64,000 nt of DNA from Enterobacter mori LMG 25706 (GTDB taxonomy: Bacteria > Pseudomonadota > Gammaproteobacteria > Enterobacterales > Enterobacteriaceae), in NCBI RefSeq assembly GCF_000211415.1, contig NZ_GL890774.1:99639-163638 (forward strand), given 5' to 3'. The notes beneath the pieces are model-generated. The model was given only the letters and a program-made list of their open reading frames with translations. It did not search any database and was not told the DNA's origin. The number at the start of each line of letters is the position of its first letter. Within the stretch, counting starts at the first letter, position 1. The translations under genes and the position numbers were made by a program. Shown here piece after piece: positions 1 to 7,928 of this stretch.

Positions 1-28
1 AAGGCGAAGCCGCCACCCGGCTTTTTTT
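1..28. repeat. Partial REP-like palindrome at the window edge
   Basis: The first 21 bases read as one arm of a repetitive extragenic palindrome (REP): AAGGCGAAGCCGCCACCCGG followed by C. It closely resembles the complete copy at 10271-10301. The GCCGG...stem followed by the A/T run at 22-28 could also help end the cueO transcript, which stops here on the minus strand. Only half of the element is inside the window, so its full structure cannot be judged. Confidence 0.6.
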
Positions 29-1595
29 ATACGGTAAAGCCAAGCATCATCCCCGTATCCTCATGCTCCAGCAGATGGCAGTGCGCCATATAGGCAAACG
101 CCTTCGGCGCATCGTGGTCAAACTTCACCAGCACCTCGCTGACGCCACCTTCCACTCTCACCGTATCTTTCCAGCCCGCGCGGTGCGCATCCGGCGCTTT
201 GCCGTTTTCTGAGAGAATGCGGAACTGGGTACCGTGGATATGGAACGGATGCAGCATCATGTCCCCTTCGCCCGAAATCACCCAGCGCTCAAACTGACCC
301 TTTGTCGCAGCAAACATCGGCGTGTTCATGTCGAATGCTTTGCCGTTGATCATATTGGCGTTATGGAAATCAAAGCCGTGGTCGCCGTGATTCATGTTCC
401 CCATGCCACCCATTTTGCCGTGGTCCATATTCATATGGCCCATCATCTGCCCGTGGTGCATCCCCGCCATCGCCTGATCGCCATATTTCGCCATCAGCGC
501 CTGCATACCCATCATGTCGAGCATCGGGTTCATGGAGAGCTGCAGCTTGCGCTGCGTAATCCCGTCAAGCGACGGGAGCGCTGGCAGGGTGGTTAACGTA
601 TCCGGCAACGTGCCGGAAGCGGTCACCAGTAAAGGCTGAATACGCAGCACCGGATGCGGCTTATCAAATGGCGCAACCGCCATCCCCATCTGGCTGACTG
701 GCAGGGTTACGAGGTCAAACGCCTTGCCGTCGCTGATGTCCACCAGCACCTCGAAGCGCTCGCCCATCAGCATCGGCAACTCGTTCACTTTTACCGGCTC
801 CGGCAGGAGTCCACCGTCGCTTGCCACCACGTACAGCGGGCGCTTATCGCTGGCGGCGAAGTTCAGCGAACGGGCGTTACAGCCGTTAAGCAGACGTAAA
901 CGCAGCCAGCCTTTCGGCGCGGCATGCTGAGGGTAGATCGCGCCGTTGGTCAGCAGCGTGTCGCCAAACCAGCCCACCGCCGCACTCATCACGTCCAGCT
1001 GGTAGTCAATTTGCCCGTCAGCATTGAATTTCTTGTCCTGCACAATCACCGGAACGTCGTCGATGCCCCACTGTTTCGGCAGGCGTAGCAGGCGGCTTTC
1101 GTCGTCTTCAATCAGCCCCAGCCCCGCCAGCCCCATCGCCACCTGATGGCCCGTTTTGCCGTGCTGATGCGGGTGGAACCAGCAGGTCGCCGCACGTTGG
1201 TCAGGGGTAAAGGTCACGCTGCGTTTGCCACCAGCCTTGATAACGCCCTGTGGTCCCCCGTCTACTTCACCCGGCACTTCCAGCCCGTGCCAGTGCAGCG
1301 TGGTCTCTTCCGACAGCGTGTTATGGATATCAACGGTGACGGTTTTTCCTTTGCGTAACTGGAGCGCCGGGCCGAGGAGATTTCCGTTATAGCCCCAGGT
1401 TGTGGCGGTATTCGCACCAAAAGTCGTTTTGCCCGATTGCACCACAAGCTGGATACGACTGCGGGCATCAGCAGTCAGCAATTCAGGAATGGGTAAGGCG
1501 GGTCTGTCAGCCGCGAAAACGGCGCGACTCCAGAGTGGTAATGCGCTGGCAGCCCCCAGCGCAGCGGAATATTTTAAAAAATCACGACGTTGCAT
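27..1595 (-). CDS. cueO: Multicopper oxidase CueO
   Basis: Periplasmic multicopper (cuprous) oxidase that detoxifies Cu(I). The 522-residue protein begins with a twin-arginine signal ([10 protein letters not shown]) and a likely cleavage after AFA at residue 28. All four copper-ligand blocks are present: HWHG, HPHQHG, HPFHIHG and the C-terminal [13 protein letters not shown] Met/His-rich segment (around residues 360-400) is the substrate-copper insert typical of CueO. The start was set at the ATG at 1595, because AAGGAA lies six bases upstream; the longer reading frame would add 13 residues without a better ribosome site. A CueR-type promoter lies directly upstream. Length and order match E. 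coli CueO (516 residues); the extra residues fall in the Met-rich loop. Confidence 0.97.
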   Translation of the reverse strand: MQRRDFLKYSAALGAASALPLWSRAVFAADRPALPIPELLTADARSRIQLVVQSGKTTFGANTATTWGYNGNLLGPALQLRKGKTVTVDIHNTLSEETTLHWHGLEVPGEVDGGPQGVIKAGGKRSVTFTPDQRAATCWFHPHQHGKTGHQVAMGLAGLGLIEDDESRLLRLPKQWGIDDVPVIVQDKKFNADGQIDYQLDVMSAAVGWFGDTLLTNGAIYPQHAAPKGWLRLRLLNGCNARSLNFAASDKRPLYVVASDGGLLPEPVKVNELPMLMGERFEVLVDISDGKAFDLVTLPVSQMGMAVAPFDKPHPVLRIQPLLVTASGTLPDTLTTLPALPSLDGITQRKLQLSMNPMLDMMGMQALMAKYGDQAMAGMHHGQMMGHMNMDHGKMGGMGNMNHGDHGFDFHNANMINGKAFDMNTPMFAATKGQFERWVISGEGDMMLHPFHIHGTQFRILSENGKAPDAHRAGWKDTVRVEGGVSEVLVKFDHDAPKAFAYMAHCHLLEHEDTGMMLGFTV

Positions 1596-1629
1596 GTTCA
1601 TTTCCTTATTTCCAGCCGGCGATCTTTTG

Positions 1630-1660
1630 AGCATAAACCCTCCCCTTACCGGAAGGTCAA
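1630..1660 (-). promoter_or_regulatory. CueR-type MerR-family promoter of cueO
   Basis: On the minus strand TTGACC (1660-1655) and TATGCT (1635-1630) are separated by 19 bases, the long spacer typical of MerR-family activated promoters. The spacer carries the dyad ACCTTCC...GGGAGGGT (1657-1637) expected for CueR. The E. coli cueO promoter has nearly the same arrangement. Copper-dependent activation by CueR is inferred from this match. Confidence 0.85.
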
Positions 1661-1740
1661 GTAAAGCGGCAATAATAAAGGTCGTCGGCCTGGCATCAAG
1701 TATGCTAACGTTAATTTTCCGTGATGCAGTGGTAGAAGCA

Positions 1741-2088
1741 ATGAAGACGTTTTTCAGAACAATTTTGTTCAGTGGCCTGATGGCGATGTGTGCGAACAGT
1801 TACGCGCTGAGTGAAAACGAAGCAGAAGATATGGCCGATCTCACGGCGGTGTTTGTGTTTCTGAAAAACGATTGTGGTTACCAGAATTTACCCAACGGGC
1901 AGATTCGTCGCGCACTGGTCTTTTTTGCCCAGCAGAACCAATGGGATCTCAGCAACTACGACAGCTTCGACATGAAGGCGCTCGGTGAAGACAGCTACCG
2001 CGATTTGAGCGGTATCGGTATTCCCACTGCTAAAAAATGCAAAGCGCTGGCTCGTGATTCACTCAGCCTGCTCGCCTACGTGAAGTAA
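1741..2088 (+). CDS. yacC: YacC, PulS/OutS-like periplasmic protein
   Basis: A 115-residue exported protein, nearly identical to E. coli YacC, which belongs to the PulS/OutS (type II secretion pilotin-like) family. A Sec signal peptide covers residues 1-22 (cleavage after SYA). The mature part has two cysteines (NDCGYQ and KKCKAL) that could form the disulfide seen in pilotins; there is no lipobox, so it is probably soluble in the periplasm. The reading frame extends upstream, but ATG 1741 matches the family start. It is divergent from cueO. The real function in this host is not established. Confidence 0.92.
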   Translation: MKTFFRTILFSGLMAMCANSYALSENEAEDMADLTAVFVFLKNDCGYQNLPNGQIRRALVFFAQQNQWDLSNYDSFDMKALGEDSYRDLSGIGIPTAKKCKALARDSLSLLAYVK

Positions 2089-2190
2089 CCTTCCCGACGC
2101 CCCTTGTTGACTCGCTAACCGCTTCACAGCGGTGATGTGTTGCGCCCCTTCTGCTGAATGTCAGGATGTAAACGATGGAGAGGACAGCCC

Positions 2191-3060
2191 ATGACCGAGA
2201 AAACGGTATGGCAAGAAACGCTGCACGATCAGTTTGGTCAGTACTTTGCCGTTGATAACGTGCTTTATCACGAGAAGACCGATCATCAGGATCTGATCAT
2301 CTTCGAGAACGCCGCCTTTGGCCGCGTCATGGCGCTGGACGGCGTGGTGCAAACCACCGAGCGCGATGAGTTTATTTATCATGAGATGATGACCCACGTT
2401 CCGCTGCTGGCCCACGGCCACGCAAAGCACGTTCTGATTATTGGCGGCGGCGACGGCGCGATGCTGCGTGAAGTTTCCCGCCATCAGTCCGTCGAAACCA
2501 TCACGATGGTGGAAATCGATGCGGGTGTGGTTTCGTTCTGCCGTCAGTACCTGCCCAACCATAATGCCGGCAGCTACGACGATCCGCGCTTTAATCTGGT
2601 TATCGACGACGGAGTCAATTTTGTTAACCAGACCACGCAAACGTTTGATGTGATTATCTCTGACTGCACCGATCCGATCGGTCCGGGCGCGTCGCTGTTT
2701 ACCTCCTCGTTCTACGAAGGCTGCAAGCGCTGCCTGAATCCCGGCGGGATCTTCGTCGCGCAAAACGGCGTCTGCTTCCTGCAGCAGGATGAAGCCCTCG
2801 ACAGCCACCGCAAGCTGAGCACCTACTTTAGCGACGTCAGCTTCTACCAGGCCGCGATCCCGACCTATTACGGCGGTATCATGACCTTTGCGTGGGCGAC
2901 CGACAACGAGGTGCTGCGTCATCTCTCTACCGAAATCATTCAGGCGCGCTTCCACCAGGCGGGTCTTAAATGTCGCTATTACAACCCGGCCGTCCATACC
3001 GCGGCGTTTGCCTTGCCACAATATCTGCAAGACGCACTGTCCTCAAAGGGGGTGAGCTAA
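2191..3060 (+). CDS. speE: Spermidine synthase SpeE
   Basis: Cytosolic polyamine aminopropyltransferase: transfers the aminopropyl group of decarboxylated S-adenosylmethionine to putrescine to give spermidine. The 289-residue protein has the nucleotide-binding GGGDG motif at 85-89, the following acidic VEID, and the [10 protein letters not shown] segment with the catalytic aspartate. The start at ATG 2191 matches E. coli; an in-frame upstream extension of 11 residues is unlikely. The stop codon (3058-3060) touches the speD start at 3061, so the two are translated from one transcript and supply consecutive steps. Confidence 0.97.
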   Translation: MTEKTVWQETLHDQFGQYFAVDNVLYHEKTDHQDLIIFENAAFGRVMALDGVVQTTERDEFIYHEMMTHVPLLAHGHAKHVLIIGGGDGAMLREVSRHQSVETITMVEIDAGVVSFCRQYLPNHNAGSYDDPRFNLVIDDGVNFVNQTTQTFDVIISDCTDPIGPGASLFTSSFYEGCKRCLNPGGIFVAQNGVCFLQQDEALDSHRKLSTYFSDVSFYQAAIPTYYGGIMTFAWATDNEVLRHLSTEIIQARFHQAGLKCRYYNPAVHTAAFALPQYLQDALSSKGVS

Positions 3061-3855
3061 TTGAAAAAGCTGAAACTGCATGGCTTTAACAACCTGACCA
3101 AAAGCCTGAGTTTTTGTATTTACGATATCTGCTACGTCAAAACTGCAGAAGAACGCGATGGCTACATCGCCTATATCGATGAACTCTACAACGCTAACCG
3201 CCTGACGGAGATCCTGTCAGAAACCTGCTCAATCATTGGCGCCAACATCCTGAACATCGCGCGTCAGGACTATGAACCCCAGGGCGCGAGCGTCACCATT
3301 CTGGTGAGCGAAGAGCCGGTAGACCCGAAGCTTATCGACAAAACCGAGCATCCGGGCCCGCTGCCGGAAGTGGTCGTCGCGCATCTCGATAAGAGCCACA
3401 TCTGCGTACACACCTACCCGGAAAGCCACCCTGAAGGCGGGCTATGCACCTTCCGCGCGGACATAGAAGTGTCGACCTGCGGCGTGATCTCGCCGCTAAA
3501 CGCACTGAACTATTTAATCCACCAGCTGGCATCGGACATCGTCACGATTGATTATCGCGTGCGTGGTTTTACCCGTGATATCAACGGTATGAAGCACTTT
3601 ATCGACCATGAGATCAACTCTATTCAGAACTTTATGTCTGAAGACATGAAATCGCTGTACGACATGATGGACGTGAACGTGTATCAGGAGAACATCTTCC
3701 ATACCAAGATGTTACTTAAGGAGTTTGACCTTAAGCACTACATGTTCCATACCAAACCGGAAGATTTGAGCGAAGAAGAGCGTAAGGCGATTACTGACCT
3801 GCTCTGGAAAGAGATGCGCGAGATCTACTACGGCCGCAATATTCCGGCCGTGTAA
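3061..3855 (+). CDS. speD: S-adenosylmethionine decarboxylase proenzyme SpeD
   Basis: Pyruvoyl enzyme that decarboxylates S-adenosylmethionine to supply the aminopropyl donor for SpeE. The 264-residue proenzyme has the self-cleavage site [10 protein letters not shown]; in this numbering cleavage falls between Lys111 and Ser112, with Ser112 becoming the pyruvoyl group. The start codon is TTG at 3061, as in E. coli speD, with no gap after the speE stop. The weak start plus translational coupling probably keeps SpeD low relative to SpeE. A hairpin at 3863-3882 ends the transcript. Confidence 0.97.
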   Translation: MKKLKLHGFNNLTKSLSFCIYDICYVKTAEERDGYIAYIDELYNANRLTEILSETCSIIGANILNIARQDYEPQGASVTILVSEEPVDPKLIDKTEHPGPLPEVVVAHLDKSHICVHTYPESHPEGGLCTFRADIEVSTCGVISPLNALNYLIHQLASDIVTIDYRVRGFTRDINGMKHFIDHEINSIQNFMSEDMKSLYDMMDVNVYQENIFHTKMLLKEFDLKHYMFHTKPEDLSEEERKAITDLLWKEMREIYYGRNIPAV

Positions 3856-3862
3856 GAGTAAG

Positions 3863-3882
3863 CCGGAGCAGGGATGCTCCGG
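3863..3882. terminator. Bidirectional hairpin between speD and yacL
   Basis: CCGGAGCA (3863-3870) pairs perfectly with TGCTCCGG (3875-3882) around a four-base loop. T-rich sequence follows on the plus side (TCTGTTATTTCTG). It sits between the convergent speD and yacL genes and can serve both. Confidence 0.7.
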
Positions 3883-3886
3883 TCTG

Positions 3887-4249
3887 TTATTTCTGTTTCA
3901 TAAAGTCGCGGTACGCATTTACCACCTGAAGGAAATCCTCTACGCCGCACATCGACAGGCTCTCTTCGTCGTAGTAGCTCATCCCCTCTTCCATCTCGTC
4001 ACCTGAAAACTCGAGCTGGTTGGCGCGCACCATCACCTCTTCGCCATCCATCCACAGGGTGTATTCATGCCCGGCGCGCTGCCAGGAACGCTCACTGCCT
4101 TTTACCGTCTTCGCCGCCTCTTCCACTTCATCAAGAAGTGCGAGATTCTCCTTCACCTCTTCGTTAAACCAGTGTCCAACGGCTTCGTGGCCCATCGACA
4201 TACGCACTTTCACCACTCCGGTGATGTCGCGCAGAAATTCGTAATCCAT
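3887..4249 (-). CDS. yacL: UPF0231 family protein YacL
   Basis: A 120-residue acidic cytosolic protein, almost identical to E. coli YacL (UPF0231 family). There is no signal peptide, membrane segment or recognisable catalytic motif; the sequence is rich in Glu and Asp (for example the [15 protein letters not shown] region). It lies between the convergent speED operon and acnB, the conserved enterobacterial position. Its function is unknown to me. Confidence 0.93.
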   Translation of the reverse strand: MDYEFLRDITGVVKVRMSMGHEAVGHWFNEEVKENLALLDEVEEAAKTVKGSERSWQRAGHEYTLWMDGEEVMVRANQLEFSGDEMEEGMSYYDEESLSMCGVEDFLQVVNAYRDFMKQK

Positions 4250-4362
4250 AGTGTTTTCCTCTGCAAAGCCATTAGGGTAATTATCGCAGCAGCGAGGAAG
4301 AAAAAAAGCGGGAGAGGTGGGAGGAATGAAAATAAAAAGGTGAGAGCAAGACCCTGCGGCCT

Positions 4363-4399
4363 GATGCCCTCACCCCATCCCTCTCCCACGGGAGAGGGT
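4363..4399. repeat. Dispersed intergenic palindrome (CCCTCTCCC / GGGAGAGGG)
   Basis: In the 190-base gap between yacL and acnB, CCCTCTCCC (4379-4387) pairs with GGAGAGGG (4391-4398), preceded by GCCCTCACCCC. This form is familiar as a recurrent intergenic palindrome in Enterobacter and Klebsiella genomes (recall, not searched). It is next to but separate from the acnB terminator. Confidence 0.55.
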
Positions 4400-4408
4400 G
4401 CAAACACT

Positions 4409-4433
4409 AAAAACCGTCTCGTGGAGACGGTTT
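4409..4433 (-). terminator. acnB terminator
   Basis: AAACCGTCTC (4411-4420) pairs with GAGACGGTTT (4424-4433) around GTG. On the minus strand the stem is followed by a U run (the A run at 4409-4413), directly after the acnB stop. Confidence 0.85.
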
Positions 4434-4439
4434 TGCTGT

Positions 4440-7037
4440 TTATACTGCCGTCTGGAAGATAACCCCGTCAGCCTTCTCGGTGTACTGAGAGAGCTGGTCG
4501 AAGTTCAGATAGCGATAGGTATCCACCGCTGTCTTATCCACCTGAGCCACAAACGTCTGGTACTCTTCCGGCGTTGGCAGTTTGCCAATCAGCGCCGCAA
4601 CCGCCGCCAGCTCCGCAGAGGCCAGGAAGACGTTCGCACCGGTACCTAAACGGTTCGGGAAGTTACGGGTAGAGGTGGAAACCACCGTCGCACCGTCAGC
4701 CACGCGCGCCTGGTTACCCATACAGAGGGAACAGCCAGGGATTTCAATTCGCGCACCGCTCTTACCAAACACGCTGTAGTAGCCCTCTTCGGTCAGCTGC
4801 GCCGCGTCCATACGGGTTGGTGGTGCCACCCACAGACGGGTCGGCAGCTGGCCTTTATGAGTATCCAGCAGCTTACCGGCAGCGCGGAAGTGACCGATGT
4901 TGGTCATGCAGGAACCGATGAACACTTCGTCGATTTTCTCGCCCTGAACTTCAGAGAGCGGACGCGCATCGTCCGGATCGTTCGGTGCACAGAGGATCGG
5001 CTCTTTAATATCCGCCAGATCGATGTCGATCACCGCCGCGTACTCTGCGTCAGCATCGGCTTCCAGCAGCTGCGGATCCGCCAGCCATTTTTCCATGCCC
5101 TGAATACGACGCTCCAGGGTACGACGGTCGCCGTAGCCTTCGGCAATCATCCACTTCAGCAGCACGATGTTGGAAGTCAGGTACTCTTCGATTGGCGCCT
5201 GGTTCAGCTTGATGGTACAGCCTGCAGCAGAACGCTCGGCGGAGGCATCGGTCAGCTCGAACGCCTGTTCCACTTTCAGATCCGGCAGACCTTCAATTTC
5301 CAGAATGCGGCCAGAGAAGATGTTTTTCTTCCCTTTCTTCTCAACGGTCAGCAGGCCCTGTTTAATCGCATACAGCGGGATCGCGTGAACCAGGTCACGC
5401 AGGGTGATACCCGGCTGCATTTTACCTTTGAAGCGCACCAGCACCGATTCCGGCATATCCAGCGGCATCACGCCGGTCGCCGCAGCAAACGCCACCAGAC
5501 CAGAGCCCGCCGGGAAGGAGATACCGATTGGGAAACGGGTGTGAGAGTCACCGCCAGTACCCACGGTATCCGGCAGCAGCATGCGGTTCAGCCAGGAGTG
5601 GATGACGCCGTCGCCCGGACGCAGAGAGACGCCGCCGCGGTTCATGATGAAGTCTGGCAGCGTATGGTGCGTGGTTACGTCGACCGGCTTCGGATACGCC
5701 GCGGTGTGGCAGAAGGACTGCATCACCAGGTCGGACGAGAAGCCCAGGCACGCCAGGTCTTTCAGTTCGTCACGGGTCATTGGACCGGTGGTGTCCTGAG
5801 AGCCCACGGAGGTCATCTTAGGCTCGCAGTACGCGCCCGGACGAACACCCGCTACGCCGCACGCACGGCCCACCATTTTCTGTGCCAAAGAGTAACCACG
5901 GCTGCTCTCCGCCACATCTTTCGCCTGACGGAACACGTCACTGTGCGGCAGACCCAGCGCTTCACGCGCTTTGGTGGTCAGGCCACGACCGATAATCAGC
6001 GGGATACGGCCACCTGCACGCACTTCGTCGATCAGCACGTCGGTTTTCAGCTCGAAGCTTGCCAGCAGTTCGTTGGTTTCGTGGTTACGCACTTCGCCCT
6101 TGAACGGGTAAACATCAATCACGTCGCCCATGTTCAGGTTGGACACATCCACTTCAATCGGCAGCGCGCCCGCATCTTCCCTGGTGTTGAAGAAGATCGG
6201 CGCAATTTTGCCACCGAGGCACAGGCCACCGCCGCGCTTGTTAGGCACGTGAGGGATATCGTCGCCCATAAACCACAGCACGGAGTTGGTTGCGGATTTA
6301 CGGGAAGAGCCGGTACCCACAACGTCACCCACGTAAGCCAGCGGGAAACCTTTCTCCTGCAGGGCTTCGATCTGTTTGATCGGGCCGACGCTGCCCGGCT
6401 GATCCGGCTCAATGCCTTCACGGGCGTTTTTCAGCATCGCCAGGGCGTGCAGAGGGATATCCGGGCGAGACCACGCGTCCGGTGCCGGAGAGAGGTCATC
6501 GGTGTTGGTTTCACCGGTCACTTTAAAGACGGTAACGGTGATTTTATCAGCCAGTGCTGGACGGTTCAGGAACCATTCGGCATCCGCCCAGGACTGCATC
6601 ACCTGCTTCGCATAGACGTTGCCCGCTTTGGCTTTTTCTTCTACATCGTAGAAGTTATCGAACATCAGCAGCGTGGAAGAGAGCGCTTTAGCGGCAATCG
6701 GTGCCAGCTTGTCGTTATCCAGCGCGTCAATCAGCGGATGAATGTTGTAACCACCCTGCATGGTGCCGAGCAGTTCAATGGCTTTTTCAGGAGTAACCAG
6801 TGGGGAGGTGGCTTCGCCTTTGGCGATAGCAGCAAGGAATCCGGCTTTTACGTAGGCAGCTTCATCTACGCCAGGCGGTACGCGGTTGATCAACAGATCT
6901 AACAGGAATTCTTCTTCGCCCTTAGGCGGGTTCTTCAGCAGCTCGACGAGCGCGGCCATTTGGGTTGCATCTAAAGGTTTGGGTACAATTCCCTCGGCGG
7001 CACGTTCTGCTACGTGCTTACGGTATTCTTCTAGCAC
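4440..7037 (-). CDS. acnB: Bifunctional aconitate hydratase 2 / 2-methylisocitrate dehydratase AcnB
   Basis: Main TCA-cycle aconitase, interconverting citrate and isocitrate with a [4Fe-4S] cluster; it also dehydrates 2-methylisocitrate. The 865-residue protein has an N-terminal HEAT-like domain, then the swivel domain, then the catalytic domain with cluster cysteines in [12 protein letters not shown] and GCSLCMGNQ. The start is GTG at 7037 (GTGCTAGAAGAA), preceded by GAGGAGA; the E. coli gene has ATG at this site and the length then matches exactly (865). A longer ATG frame exists but would add nine residues over the ribosome site. Transcribed alone, leftwards, with a strong terminator. Confidence 0.96.
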   Translation of the reverse strand: MLEEYRKHVAERAAEGIVPKPLDATQMAALVELLKNPPKGEEEFLLDLLINRVPPGVDEAAYVKAGFLAAIAKGEATSPLVTPEKAIELLGTMQGGYNIHPLIDALDNDKLAPIAAKALSSTLLMFDNFYDVEEKAKAGNVYAKQVMQSWADAEWFLNRPALADKITVTVFKVTGETNTDDLSPAPDAWSRPDIPLHALAMLKNAREGIEPDQPGSVGPIKQIEALQEKGFPLAYVGDVVGTGSSRKSATNSVLWFMGDDIPHVPNKRGGGLCLGGKIAPIFFNTREDAGALPIEVDVSNLNMGDVIDVYPFKGEVRNHETNELLASFELKTDVLIDEVRAGGRIPLIIGRGLTTKAREALGLPHSDVFRQAKDVAESSRGYSLAQKMVGRACGVAGVRPGAYCEPKMTSVGSQDTTGPMTRDELKDLACLGFSSDLVMQSFCHTAAYPKPVDVTTHHTLPDFIMNRGGVSLRPGDGVIHSWLNRMLLPDTVGTGGDSHTRFPIGISFPAGSGLVAFAAATGVMPLDMPESVLVRFKGKMQPGITLRDLVHAIPLYAIKQGLLTVEKKGKKNIFSGRILEIEGLPDLKVEQAFELTDASAERSAAGCTIKLNQAPIEEYLTSNIVLLKWMIAEGYGDRRTLERRIQGMEKWLADPQLLEADADAEYAAVIDIDLADIKEPILCAPNDPDDARPLSEVQGEKIDEVFIGSCMTNIGHFRAAGKLLDTHKGQLPTRLWVAPPTRMDAAQLTEEGYYSVFGKSGARIEIPGCSLCMGNQARVADGATVVSTSTRNFPNRLGTGANVFLASAELAAVAALIGKLPTPEEYQTFVAQVDKTAVDTYRYLNFDQLSQYTEKADGVIFQTAV

Positions 7038-7249
7038 GACGGTTCTCCTCGCTCTCATTGTCATATGCGGCGGGCGTTCTCTTCACGCTCCTGTGAGACA
7101 GCAGTTTGTAGGGTAAATGCCCGATACCGCGTCGGGCAGCATAGCAGGATTTCTGCACAGTGTTAATCCGTTTACAAAAAAGCAACATTAAAAAATTTGC
7201 TGAATCGTTAAGCATGGTGTAGCGGGGAGACGAGACGAATTTTGGGTAC

Positions 7250-7273
7250 AAAAAAACCGCCAGGTAGCGGTTT
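7250..7273 (-). terminator. Intrinsic terminator of the putative small RNA
   Basis: On the minus strand AAACCGC, a six-base loop and GCGGTTT are followed by a run of T (A run 7250-7256 on plus). No minus-strand protein gene ends here, since acnB begins about 210 bases further left and is read in the same direction. Confidence 0.85.
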
Positions 7274-7330
7274 ATTTGTTGCCTTGCGGTGGTAGCACAC
7301 CGTGTTGGCAGATTTGCGGCAACCCCAACC
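7250..7330 (-). ncRNA. Putative antitoxin small RNA, divergent from a small toxin gene
   Basis: A strong intrinsic terminator on the minus strand (stem 7254-7260 / 7267-7273, followed by seven U from the A run at 7250-7256) has no minus-strand gene upstream of it, which implies a short RNA. A possible promoter is TTGCAA (7365-7360), 17 bases, CAAAAT (7342-7337), giving a 5' end near 7330 and an RNA of about 80 nt. Its first 14 nt (complement of 7316-7329, GTTGGGGTTGCCGC) can pair with 7530-7543 of the divergent small-protein mRNA with 13 Watson-Crick pairs and one G-U. This is the layout of IstR-1 and TimR antitoxins. The promoter is weakly supported; the terminator and the complementarity are seen directly. 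Confidence 0.6.
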
Positions 7331-7515
7331 AAATGAATTTTGCATCACGCCCCGCGGGCTTGCAAGCCATTATGTCAATTTTGCGTAGCGCCTTCCTGTT
7401 TCGAATGAAAATTCGTTTCACTTCATTTTTCACCTTCAGAATGACGACTGAGTCGATTACTCTTCTTCTCGGCCTGCTTCGCTGGTGTAGCAACCAGTCA
7501 CCGGGCCCGGAAGCA

Positions 7516-7599
7516 GTTCCGTAACCTACGCGGCAATCCCAACTTGCCTGGTTCTGCCTTTCCCGGTGGAGTATGAACCCGCGTAGCCTGTACAGGAAC
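7516..7599 (+). promoter_or_regulatory. Long-range stem that hides the ribosome site of the small ORF
   Basis: GTTCC (7516-7520), GTA (7521-7523) and CTACGCGG (7526-7533) pair with CCGCGTAG (7579-7586), TAC (7591-7593) and GGAAC (7595-7599): 16 base pairs with a bulged A and one internal loop. The 3' arm contains AGGA (7594-7597), the Shine-Dalgarno sequence of the ORF at 7607. The 45-base loop holds the antisense target (7530-7543) and a small hairpin GGCAA/TTGCC. Translation of the full-length mRNA should be poor unless the stem is opened or bypassed from a standby site. Confidence 0.65.
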
Positions 7600-7606
7600 G
7601 CACGCA

Positions 7607-7723
7607 ATGGAGATGCGAATCACTGCACTGATCGTTGTGACCGGTTTACTGCTAACCGCGCTGCACGGTGGCTGGAACATATCCAACATCACGGTGCTGT
7701 TTGTCGTCAACCTCGGCAATTAG
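7607..7723 (+). CDS. Putative type I toxin, 38-residue hydrophobic small protein
   Basis: A 38-codon ORF starting at ATG 7607 (or 36 codons from ATG 7613) and ending at TAG 7721. The protein is a short N-terminal charged start (MEMR), a hydrophobic run from Ile5 to about Leu19, then a mixed, again hydrophobic tail ending VVNLGN. It could span the inner membrane or be a Sec signal-like toxin. AGGA lies nine bases before ATG 7607 but is locked in a stem (7516-7599). A divergent RNA complementary to the leader lies upstream and a GNRA-looped hairpin follows the stop. I recognise no named family with certainty; size and layout resemble Salmonella TimP (38 residues, from memory). It is too short for usual ORF callers. 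Confidence 0.55.
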   Translation: MEMRITALIVVTGLLLTALHGGWNISNITVLFVVNLGN

Positions 7724-7728
7724 CTGCT

Positions 7729-7748
7729 GGCCGCTCGCAAGAGCGGCC
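7729..7748 (+). terminator. Hairpin ending the small toxin mRNA
   Basis: GGCCGCTC (7729-7736), loop GCAA, GAGCGGCC (7741-7748): a perfect eight-pair stem with a GNRA tetraloop five bases after the ORF stop. Only TTCT follows, so the U tail is weak; it may act as a stabilising 3' end or an inefficient terminator. Confidence 0.6.
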
Positions 7749-7928
7749 TTCTGAATTCCCGGCGCCTTTTCCCGCATCGCATATAATTGTGTAATAAATG
7801 CACACACTCTTTATCCGGACGCTTCGGTGGTTTCCCAAGAAAAGTCAAAACTGTCATACACGGGTGAATAATACTCGCGGCAACAAGAACGCCTCACGGC
7901 ACAGCGCTTGTCTCGTTGGAGTCATTTT

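Noticed and set aside
4857-6902. 681-codon open frame on the plus strand
   Set aside because: Entirely antisense to acnB, with an Arg/His/Gln-rich composition typical of mirrored high-GC codon use.
7272-7607. 111-codon minus-strand frame over the toxin leader
   Set aside because: No ribosome site or recognisable domain; the terminator at 7250-7273 lies at its end, but the RNA evidence (14-nt complementarity) fits a short non-coding RNA better.
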